Shown here piece by piece: positions 12,866 through 50,908 of a DNA stretch of 64,000 bases. The stretch is from assembly GCF_035083965.1 (NCBI RefSeq), contig NC_089735.1:15560501-15624500 (forward strand). The letters run 5' to 3'. Every line of letters begins with the position of its first letter. The stretch's first letter is position 1. The translations under genes were made by a program, and so were the position numbers. Under the pieces are notes generated by a model, which worked only from the letters and a program-made list of their open reading frames with translations, was not told the DNA's origin and did no database searches. The DNA is from Branchiostoma lanceolatum (taxonomy: Eukaryota > Chordata > Leptocardii > Amphioxiformes > Branchiostomatidae).

Positions 12866-13350
12866 GGCAATACATCAAGAGACATAGTAAAAACAGCAAA
12901 ACTCTATAAAGATGGAATTGAAATTGAAAAAAATTTCTCCACTTGTAGTAGTGATATACACTAAACATAAATTTGGTTTTGAATATAAAGAATAAAGTGC
13001 CCAATGGTTTACGGCAATCCATCAAGGGACAAGACATAAAGCAAAAACAGCAAAACTCTTAAAAATGGAATTTGAAAAAAAAATATTTTTCAACTTTTGT
13101 TTCACAAAATTTTCTCCACTTAGAGGATGAATAACTTAGTTGTGATATACAGCCATAAATTTGGTTTTAATACAGGTAAAAGTGCATCAAGAGACTACAT
13201 GTATATAGCAAAAACAGCAAAAATAAATATGGAATTTGAAACAAAAAATCTCTTTTCAACTTTCATTTCGAAAAATTTTCTTTTAGAGGATGGATAATTC
13301 AGTAGTGATATACAGTCATAAACAGAGGTTTTAAATCAAAATGTAAAAGA
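12866..13350. repeat. three imperfect ~155-bp tandem copies
   Basis: The order CATCAAG(A/G)GACA, AAAAACAGCAAAA, ATGGAATT(T)GAAA, ATTTTCTCCACTT and GTGATATACA...AAATTTGGTTTT repeats near 12870, 13020 and 13190. No coding content. Confidence 0.75.
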
Positions 13351-13472
13351 GCCAACGGAATTTAAATCAGGATCTTGAATAATACATATCTACAGACAAA
13401 CCATTGCTCTATTAACAACTGGCATGCTTTGGAGCCTTTGAATAGTATAAAGACATCTATCACAGCATATAG

Positions 13473-13685
13473 TACTGTAAATGCATCTAAGTTTGCATGG
13501 TTTTTATATTGCGCTAAGGCGAAAATGGAGTGTTTGCAGTGGTTTTAAGTTCGCGGCAACGCTATAGTCACAAACAGCTAGAGTATTGGACAAAAAGGTT
13601 TGCGGTGGCTTTAAGTTCGCGGTGAAACGGTCTCCGCGAAAACCGTGACCATAAAACCACAACAAACATTTCTGCATTTACAGTA
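13473..13685. mobile_element. 213-bp MITE with TACTGTAAATGC / GCATTTACAGTA ends
   Basis: Inverted 12-bp ends enclose GTTCGCGG and CCGCGAAAACCGTGACC blocks. Similar words (TTGCGGTGTTTCCAAG, CACCGCGAAAACAG, TACAGTA) occur at about 62260-62405, suggesting a related fragment there. It truncates the 3' part of a minus open frame that starts at 13993. Confidence 0.7.
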
Positions 13686-16600
13686 GTATTGCCTGGATTA
13701 GTTCCAGTCAGTTTATTAGTATTCGTCTCAGACCCATTTACAAATTTAGAATTCTCTGCAGTGATTGTACCGCTCACTTTAAATTCCTCCCATCTCTCAT
13801 GGACATTCTTGTAGCGCCCTGCATACACGGACAACGCAACTTCAACACCCAGTGGTGTCTGTCTTCTCTTGCTTTTATATCTCTTGGGTGACAGTGCTAT
13901 TCCTGTTGTGGTCGATAAATGATACGCACAGTTGCGGCATCTCTTTTCATTTTTATTGTATCGTTCTCTGCTTGGACCCATACAGATTGACAAATATTGG
14001 CTGATTGTATATTTGTTAACATTGCTTTTTGTACTAATCTAAACATCAGGTCTTTGCTCCTAAAACCTGTATTGAAATTTAAAAAATGGGTTTTGCAATT
14101 GGTTACAATATCTCAGCAACCTCTATGATCTACATTGTATTTTACAGATGGAAATATGGTATGCAAAATGGGTGCATTTTATTACTGTTAAAAGATTTGC
14201 TATCAACCATTTTTGCTTAAAATTTGCGTAAAACAGGGCTATATCACATCCAACCAGGAAAGTACTTTTTTCCTTAGTCAACTAGGAAGAATCAAAAGCA
14301 TAAATAAAATGCATCAAAGCGTGACAGTTGGTTTCATACAGCAAAGGGTGAACTTCTAGTTTTTGCTACATGCTTTGAAAGTAGAGGCGAACATCAAGCC
14401 TTACAGTTGTGAAAAGAATTATTTCCCGGGACCAAAGCAAGGGTACGACATGTTCAGGAGCCAGAAACAGGCGGGAAAACGTGTGGACATTTGGAAATGT
14501 AATCACACGTTTGCCCCAGCCCTGAACCGGTGATTCACATACGCACATGCTGACCTCCCCACCCAAAATGTGTAAAATGTAGACAGTTAGAGTGTCAATA
14601 TACAGGAGTGGGTTAGCACATGGTTTTTACATGAGGGTCTGCATACTCTTTCCCTAAGGCGTAGGCAGTCAGTTTTTTTTTTGGTAGGGAAAGCTGTTTT
14701 ATTCTCGTAATTCGTAGTGAGGGGACCAAATTTTACGTAATTGCCTTCCTTTAGTTAAGCATTATACATGGGGAGTTCTTGATTTCATAGTTTGAATATG
14801 TTGCATGGTACGAAAGTATAATTTTAAAGACAGCAAAATCACACATAAGGACACATTGATTTGATTATATACACATGTATGGACATCCACATCATCATCA
14901 TGTGCTTCAATTTTCCTCATAAAAAAAGGTTTTCGACAGTATTGTAAATTGTATAAAGCAGCTGTGAAATGAGCAAATCTATGCCGTATAGTGCAAAAAA
15001 AAGCATCGGAAAAAAGATATTCCAATGTCAAAGTAGAAGATATCCCCAATATGCTGAATTTTCACACCCCACCCTTCCTGCCCTGCCCCTAACAGCTGTC
15101 AATATTCTGTAATTAGTAATTACATATTCAAATACCTTTTTATGGAGTATTTTTACATAAACCACTTACTTCATTGTAAGGATTATCACTTGAGTGTGAA
15201 GAACAGCTATTAAGAAGATACAGGCAATTACTCAAAACATTAGAATATATGTGTTTTCTTACTATGCCTACATATTTCAAGCACTATCTGCCTTTTATCG
15301 TATCTTAACACTTCTTACTTTTACAATATTGGTTTACAACATTGACATTATTGTATAAATTTTTGCAGCATGGTTTCACAAATTAAAATGTTGCTTAAAA
15401 TAAGTTTCTTTTGAGCTGCAAGAAGAATTGTTGTTTATATTCATGAGCGTTATCCTAACTATCTAGTTATCTATCCCGTAAATTATCATACCATATGTTT
15501 TCTTGCACTCTTGACTAGAAAAACAAGCCCTTTCTAACACTAACATATTTTATTTAGCTTCCTGGTATTCACAAATCTAATTACTATCCTGTTTGGCACC
15601 TCGGAAATCACCAAGTTATAGATTAATTCTATCAATGCTTCACTCTAAACGGTCGTGAAGCAAGGAAGCCATTTATTTGCCGTAATTTGCAGTAAGCACA
15701 ATTTGTTTGCCGCATATTGGAAAAGCACCCGTAAAGGATTTAATCTGTGTAAGTGGATGGAAAGAAAAACAAAACAATCTTGTATTATCCCAAATATATA
15801 ATCATTCATTGCAGTTTGGTATTAAATGCATATTTCTAAATGATGACTAACATAATTAAGTGATATGATATGCAAACTGTAAAGCATAATTGTTTAGAAA
15901 AAGGCTTTCGTAACTCTTAAATGATACGCAGTATACTATGGATATCACTGTCAAATTATCCAAGGCAGCACTTTGACTCTCGCATATTATTTAACATAAA
16001 TATCATGGACCGATTTTGTCCCAAAATTAATCTGTCTTTTTCCGTGGGACCGAGGTGGCTTACCCACAAGTAGAAAATGAATAAAAAATCATTAATATCC
16101 AAACACAGCTTCTGGAATTAGGATATTCAATGTCAACCTACAAATCAAGTTAGACAAAAGAAAAATGTTCTTTACTTTATTTCTAAATTCCTCTGTAAAT
16201 TAAAAATAATAGAAATCCAAACACAGCTTCATGAATTACAATATTCAACATGCAAATCAACAATGTATTTCTAAATTCCTCTGTTGCCTAGCTAAATTTA
16301 ATAGAATCCGAATCCTTGTGCAACCGAACTATTAGGAACACAATAGCGACGATGATTGGCGTCCCCACAGAATAGCCACTCTTCCGCACTCTTATACTGA
16401 ATGTCATGTGTGGATAGTATCAGCGCCTAGGGGCATCCCGAGATTTCGACAGTCATTAACATATCTGTGGTGTGTTCTGGTGCCGAATAGGAGTCGATCG
16501 CTTAGATACCAAGTCACCAGGCAACACTATGCACATTCTTTCCTAAACGACCAGTCCGGACTATACAAGCACAAGGATTACATGATGTGCAAACAAAGAA

Positions 16601-18462
16601 CATTCTTTATGATTATCAGTACTGCAGCCCTTTGAAATACCTTGAAAGTCGTAGTGAGCCGTTATCGGTTGATATATTATGGAGGCATTGGGCAAGAGAG
16701 GACGCAGTTTGGTTTGCGTATGGGTATATTGTTCAACACTATTAGAAAGACCATCTTTTATACCATAGAGATCATATTGGTAATGTCCCTAAAATGTACC
16801 TGATTGTATACATTTCTGTTATTCTTAGAACTTTTAAAGAAAGTTGAACTTGTAAGTTGAAATTTGGTTACAACTTAGGAGTTTATTTTTGTGTGCCCAA
16901 AATTGGAGCTGTGCTCTTAGATATTTATAAAATAAAATAAAACTTTATTGCAAGTTCATGCCCGAAGGCTAATTGCAGACAAACAAGTACAAGGATATAC
17001 GTGGTAAATGTACTATTGTGCTGCAGAATCATCTTCAAATTATTATCAGAGAAAGCAATACCACCTTTGTTGTACTTTGCAATTGGTGTAACCTGTTTAA
17101 AATTTTGAAGATAGCTTTTGCTGACAGTCTACTTTATTTTATGTTGTGCACCTAAAGTTCCTTCTATGCACCCAATTTTTTAGGCTATGGTGCAAATTGA
17201 TATTCCCGAAAACAAATTTTTAGCACAAATACCAAACAATACACAATGATAATATGAACGTTTAAACTAATAGCTGGACCACTAACCAAACTTATGGAGA
17301 TTCATTGCTCTTTTGTTTATTTACCAATAGGTTTGTTACTAAAGTAGCGAAACTGTCAAATGTTTTTACAAGTTTGTCATGAAAGGAACAATCCTCACTT
17401 TGAAGGATCTCTTATCGTTTCTTTACAAGTAAAAAAACATGTTGACAAAAATCTAGCCAATAACTTTTCATAATCATCAAAATAATAGTATTAATGTGAA
17501 AGCATATTATATGATGCAAACTGAAATCAGTTGCTTATATTGTACACATAATCAAAAACAAAAAAAGCAAAAAATTAAAGCAAAAACCAGCCAATTTTGT
17601 GTACATATTCATGAGCCTTGCGTTGTCTACTTATGCATGATCTTGATTACAATTTCCAGTAAACAAAGTACCTTCTTAGAACCTCATATGGGGGAGGGGG
17701 GCACAAAACCTTTCTCTACTTTCAGCCTACAAAATGACATTCTATCTACGACTAGAAAATTTTAAGACCATCTTTGAAGAGATACAATTGAACATAATAT
17801 TCAGAAGAATTTGAAATGTTTGGAGGTTTTGTTTTAGTTCAGTAAAGTTAAGATATGTGTCGACTTGACGGGGAAAGCCTTTGATGTGAAGTCGGGGAGG
17901 GCGCAAGAGTCGTTTACACAAACAAATCAAAACAAAACACAACAACTCGACTTTTACACATTTTTTCCGCGATCTAGAGCCACACAACAATCACCAAAGC
18001 CTTCAGAACAAGGCTGCACACTTGTACAGGCCTAGATATGCAGGTAATGTTGATATATATCGGTTTGAAGGGACCGATCTGAGTTTGCATCTGACACCGA
18101 ATGGACCGAGGGGCCGGTTACGGGGGATCCTGAAAACACACGCCGCCTCACGAAAAACCTTCACTTCGGCATCGCCACCTCTACACTCATCTCCAACCTA
18201 ATACATCCTACAGCCTGTCTATTGATATTACACGCTATCTATTTTAGGCTGGACTTAGGCCTATTTTCACCCTGCCCGAGACGATCCCGCTGAAGCCAGC
18301 TCAGACTTTTGAGGTCAAAATACCGAACAAATTACCAGCCAAGGGTTGGCACGACACCGCCGGGGCATCGCCAACTTTGGCATGGCGTTCTGCAACATCC
18401 AGACGGTCTATCGACTCGGAACGAGCGCTGGTGGGGAGCAGGGATTGTTATCTGTGACTTAC
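13686..18462. other. long stretch without a recognised gene
   Basis: Mostly AT-rich sequence. The minus frame from 13993 down to the MITE (about 100 codons) is the only moderately coding-like stretch; it shows no recognised domain. A fragment at about 16975-17180 resembles the direct repeat at 9495-9650 (AGAAAGCAATACCACC, TTTGTTGTACTTTG). Confidence 0.4.
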
Positions 18463-18553
18463 CGGCTCCGACGGCGGACAGCAGGCCGATGAGGCTGCAC
18501 CAGACGGCGAGGAAGACGCCGAGTCGCCACACGAGCTTGCACGGGTCCGCCAT
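18463..18553 (-). CDS. first coding exon of a secreted or membrane protein (signal peptide), rest not found
   Basis: Thirty codons plus one nucleotide run from ATG (18553-18551) to a strong donor, GCCG|GTAAGT. The peptide starts MADPCKLVWRLG. It continues into a hydrophobic core (VFLAVWCSLIGLLSAV) and ends VGA, a typical signal-peptidase site. The intron is phase 1, as is common after signal peptides in extracellular proteins. The exon is GC-rich against an AT-rich setting. No later exon was recognised to the left, so the gene probably has a long first intron or runs off the window. Alternatively it is a chance GC-rich frame. Identity unknown. Confidence 0.45.
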
Positions 18554-18587
18554 GACGGCTGGATGTGTGTGGAGGTCTGGCTGGTCG

Positions 18588-18595
18588 TGACGTCA
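18588..18595. promoter_or_regulatory. perfect CRE octamer TGACGTCA
   Basis: The palindromic CREB/ATF site lies 35 bp upstream of the ATG of the minus signal-peptide exon, in a GC-rich stretch suited to a TATA-less promoter. Confidence 0.4.
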
Positions 18596-18643
18596 TCCGG
18601 CTGTGCCGGGTACTGCGCGCACCCCCTTCGGGGAACTTCTTGC

Positions 18644-18807
18644 TACTCTCCAAGCAGAGGTTAGGCTCCCGCTGGTTTTCGATGTGTTTATAGGGCTGGC
18701 GGACAAAAATGAAACATGACAAAATAGAAAGCCGGATAAAAAACGCACAAAAAAAACGCACAAAAAAACGTCCAAACCGAGCCGGAGCTAAACCTGTTTG
18801 GAGAGTA
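18644..18807. mobile_element. MITE of the CTCCAAGCAGAGG family
   Basis: The left end is TACTCTCCAAGCAGAGGTTA followed by GGCTCC. The right end is GAGCCGGAGCTAAACC followed by TGTTTGGAGAGTA, its inverted complement. Copies at 19381-19513 and 23126-23243 share both ends. Confidence 0.8.
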
Positions 18808-19380
18808 CTTTGGGAAACTACCCACAAGAATAGACACACTGGTATGATAAACTTTTGGCAATCCAAAAGGTAGAAAAAAAGATTCAAGAAAATAGCAAAG
18901 GATATACAATGCATGCATATTCTTCAGGTCATACCATTATTACCGTATTTTTTATTGACGATAACTTATGAACTTCATTTGACAAAAAATCGATTTGTTA
19001 GAGTAATTTGGTTTGGAAGACGCAAATATGCACGCGTTGTTGTTTTTTTCATGAAAAAATTGTTGTAAGCATGGCAATGTCCGATATACTAGTACCCACT
19101 ACCTTTCTTTTGGTCGAAAGAGGAAAATATCTCATCAGATCGAGCGCTTTATGTCATATACGTTAAAAGCGTGTCCTAGCGGTAGTGCCAAGAAGTACAC
19201 CTATCGCCATAATTCTTTTGTGACTGACGCGAATTATTTCGCGATATGGCAAGATCTAAATATTTGCCAGCTGGGTCAAGCAGTTTATTTCCTAGATTGT
19301 CACAACAAGTTTGTATTTTCTTAATTCATTTGAAGTACATAAAACTTACGCACTTTGATACGACATGTGAATGCTTCAAC

Positions 19381-19513
19381 TACTCTCCAAGCAGAGGTTC
19401 AGCTCCGGCTTGGCTTGGCGACATAAGGAAAACGGGACAAAATAGAAATTCCAACAAGAACGCCTAAAAACACGTCAAAAACAAGCCAGAGCCGAACCTC
19501 TGCTTGCAGAGTA
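19381..19513. mobile_element. MITE of the CTCCAAGCAGAGG family, second copy
   Basis: 133 bp. Starts TACTCTCCAAGCAGAGGTTC and ends GAACCTCTGCTTGCAGAGTA. Internal words GACATAAGGAAAACGGGAC and ACAAAATAGAAA echo the first copy. Confidence 0.8.
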
Positions 19514-19722
19514 CGATTCAACACATTGAGACGGGAAAAACGCAGTATTAGCGGATACGGTTTCTCAGAAAAGGCTATGTCATTTTTGAAGTCTACTGTC
19601 GAACTAGATCCTTTGTCTGGAAAAACATCACAGTCTCCTGAGTCAGAAATTTCAAAGCTTGCGCCTACTGAACATAATTGAGAGGGTCAAGAGGTGAATC
19701 GACTTGTTTTCCCGCCTGTTTG

Positions 19723-19728
19723 TATAAA
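19723..19728 (+). promoter_or_regulatory. TATA box upstream of the TSP1-protease signal exon
   Basis: TATAAA lies 143 bp upstream of the ATG at 19871. A start near 19755 would give a ~115-nt leader. The leader contains CGTCACAGTGACG (19792-19804), two CRE half-sites around one base. Confidence 0.35.
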
Positions 19729-19870
19729 CACTTGACCCTTGATCGCGGCGCCCGTTGAGAAGTTTGAGTTGTCATTGTTCTTTTGTGGATGCGTCACAGT
19801 GACGGCGTCGACACGAAGTGACATTAGAAATAAAACAGGAAACGGTCATTATCTTGGTTCATTTCTTGAA

Positions 19871-39892
<20,022 letters not shown>

Positions 39893-40140
39893 GCGGACTG
39901 CGGGAGACATCGCATCGCTGACTGAAACGTTCTACCGGGAATAATCCATATTTGGTGGTTGAACCAAAAATGTTTTGAATTGGCAGAGAGGAAAACGTTA
40001 AATGTAATTCAGAGGTACAAGAGTGTACGAATTGAAGACATTGTTTTGGGTATATATACTCTTTTAAGCTCAGAGAGAATTTACAAAAAAAAATCTTGAA
40101 AGAAGTACACAGGAGCCTTGGGGTCCGAAGACACAATGCA

Positions 40141-40146
40141 TTTAAT
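40141..40146 (-). terminator. possible poly(A) signal ATTAAA for the kringle protease
   Basis: Lies 234 bp past the minus stop codon, inside the 3' UTR of the converging plus gene. A nearer AATAAG (40354-40359) is a weaker alternative. Confidence 0.3.
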
Positions 40147-40344
40147 GTTTCATAAACAGTCTTTGAAAATAGCGTGTCGCATCCTGATTAAGTTCATTGT
40201 GATTTCTTCATCTAATTGTCTAGACATTGTCAACACCAGAATTTGTTTAGTCTTTCTTTTGTTACGATTTTGTCAATCAACTGTCTATTGTCACATGTAT
40301 GTCTTTAAGGTTTCTTGCATTTAGCCTTTGGGCATGAACTTAGA

Positions 40345-40350
40345 AATAAA
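40345..40350 (+). terminator. poly(A) signal AATAAA of the TSP1 protease
   Basis: 453 bp past the stop codon. Cleavage 15-25 bp later would end the transcript just before the stop codon of the converging gene at 40380. Confidence 0.7.
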
Positions 40351-40379
40351 CTTTCTTATTGATGCTTTGTGTTGACGTC

Positions 40380-48796
<8,417 letters not shown>

Positions 48797-49557
48797 AATT
48801 TCGTGATCTGTTGGTGAAAAACTTTTCAAGCAATTTTATCGTTTGCTCCTGTATTGGAGACGGGACCAGGTGGTATTTTTCAATGACGTCTTTTATGAAC
48901 GGATGCACGCGTATGAGATTCAATAAGGTTATCTTTCAAAAAGTTAAAAACATGAAAACAACAGATATAGGTAAAAGGTAAAAAGGTACCATTATGTTAT
49001 ATAAAATACACCATCATGCTTTATTTCATGTTTCCCATTATGTGTACCGTTAGAAAATATTTGTAGTGCATTGAGTATGCGTATTTAAAATCGGCCGAGA
49101 CACGGTGGATAAGTTATGGGGGTGTACATGTGGCGGTTTCAATGGAAGCAAAAGAAAACTGTTGCCAAGAGTCCACCTGAAAACCTTTGGCAAAACGTTG
49201 TAAAATCCTCATTTTTTTTATTTCAAGGGCTCTTCTTTCAGGATGGCTGTTCTATAATGCCATTCATGACAGATGGAAATTAAGGGCCTTGCCACATACT
49301 TCATACGACCATCGTACGGTAGAAAACTTGAACATTCTTGCGATAGGTGTAACGTTACACATGTTGTGCAGAATGCATCTGTCTTGTTACGGAAACGTTT
49401 GTCTTAGACCCTTTTCTGCGGTTGGTTCTGTAACAGCCTGCTTGAAAATTCAACGACATTCAATCGTGCGATGACCTACGACGATTGTGACAGCCCCGTC
49501 AGAGTAGCGCGTTGTATGAGACTGAGAGCGTTCAACATACCAAAATACCGTTAGATG
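48797..49557. other. 5' flank of the kringle protease
   Basis: No strong TATA box. CGATAAAATT (minus, about 48833-48842) lies 40 bp before the ATG. No other gene is recognised. Confidence 0.35.
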
Positions 49558-49635
49558 TGACGTCATGGACAGGTGCACAGACTCTCACGCGGTGCGATAA
49601 AGCAAACCACGTGATGGCCACGTGATGGCCACGTG
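49558..49635. promoter_or_regulatory. CRE plus triple CACGTG E-box array
   Basis: TGACGTCA at 49558-49565 and CACGTG at 49608, 49619 and 49630, spaced exactly 11 bp apart in a CACGTGATGGC repeat. It lies about 0.8 kb upstream of the kringle-protease ATG. Sites are visible; enhancer or promoter activity is inferred. Confidence 0.5.
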
Positions 49636-50624
49636 ACAGCTAACACACCTGTTTTTGGTTGTTCCGGAGGGGAGTAGGCCGGGTCTGACATCAAAATGCG
49701 TCAGAGGAAATTTAAAAACAAACCCACTCAAACCTTTTGGCAAATATAAAGACCGGTAGGAATTGATAAGATAGAGTTACCTAAAATACCTCGATGTTTC
49801 ATCGGTACCACTATACTCTTTATGCAACCACACCGGATTAAGATATTAAGATCGATGTTTTTAGATATTATAGCCATCCCAATATATTGTGTTAGGGTGG
49901 CTTTTTGAAATAACGGAAAATTCGGTCAACATTTTGAATTTTCAACACTGATCTTCTCTTCATCAAAACTCGTACCGTATAAAGTATTGTAAGATGCCTT
50001 TAGTCTTGTTGTAAGTTTATGGGTCATTTCGCTTTGTTTGACAACATTTTTTGACAACTAGTGGAGAAAATATTTCAAGCAGATATTACCAGTAATATGC
50101 TAGTAACTTTCAGCCTTCTGTTGTGATACCATGTCTATTGTTCCTAGCAGCAGACACGGGCTGGACTCCCCTTGGCTTCCTATTTAGTTAATGTGGTCTG
50201 AGGGTTAGTTGACCTTTCAAAGTCCTGTCAGAGTTCAGTAGGAAGTATCTGCACTGGTAACGTTATATGGTTATTGCTGGACCCTGGGCACAGATTCTGG
50301 ATTTTCAAAACAGTCAGAGAAGTTGATACGTCAGTCATAGCAATCCGATTCCCTCTATATCTTACCTAGATGTATCCTTATGTTTACCGCCCCTCCCAAC
50401 CGTACAATGTTGCTACTGCTTTTTCTGATGTTGCACTTTCTTAGGACTCAAACACGAAAGGGAGGCAAAATAGAGAAGAAAGGTGAAGTTGAAGGGGCGG
50501 TCATAAAGTTCCCACTAAAACTATCTTTACCGAATCAAAGTGCTACTAGTGTCTAGTGATAAGATTTCCATATACACTGAAGCGTATGCAAGACAAGGAA
50601 GCATTTTTTCAGATCAATTCACAT
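49636..50624. other. no gene recognised
   Basis: No motif-bearing frame or repeat family identified between the E-box array and the peptide cluster. Confidence 0.45.
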
Positions 50625-50630
50625 TTTATT
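50625..50630 (-). terminator. poly(A) signal for the distal terminal exon of peptide gene A
   Basis: AATAAA on the minus strand, about 100 bp past the stop codon at 50732. Confidence 0.65.
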
Positions 50631-50731
50631 TCAATTCCAATTGACAGTGAAACTTGCAGGCTTGTGACTACAATAATTTGTAGTTTGGCCAAGGTGATGG
50701 TAGACGGCCCATGGCTGGGGAGGGGGCGTTC

Positions 50732-50908
50732 TCAGAGACCCTCACCAGATCCCACAACCACGTCTGGGATGGGCACACACCAGCTGTCTCCGGTGAAGAC
50801 GTCGAAGACGAAGTTCTGGTTGTAGTCTACGCACTCCAGACCTGCATCGCAGGAGCACAGTCCGGTCAGGGTCAGGCTGTCAACGTTACAGTACTCGTAC
50901 AAGCTCGG
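50732..50908 (-). CDS. peptide gene A, distal terminal exon (alternative 3b)
   Basis: Acceptor CTCCCTGCAG. Encodes PSLYEYCNVDSLTLTGLCSC, AGLECVDYNQNF, FTGDSWCVPIPDV and the extra tail VVGSGEGL. TGA at 50734-50732. Confidence 0.8.
   Translation of the reverse strand, partial: PSLYEYCNVDSLTLTGLCSCDAGLECVDYNQNFVFDVFTGDSWCVPIPDVVVGSGEGL

Noticed and set aside
13686..13993. ~100-codon minus open frame from ATG at 13993
   Set aside because: No recognisable domain, no splice sites tied to another exon, and it runs into a MITE; could be real but cannot be supported.
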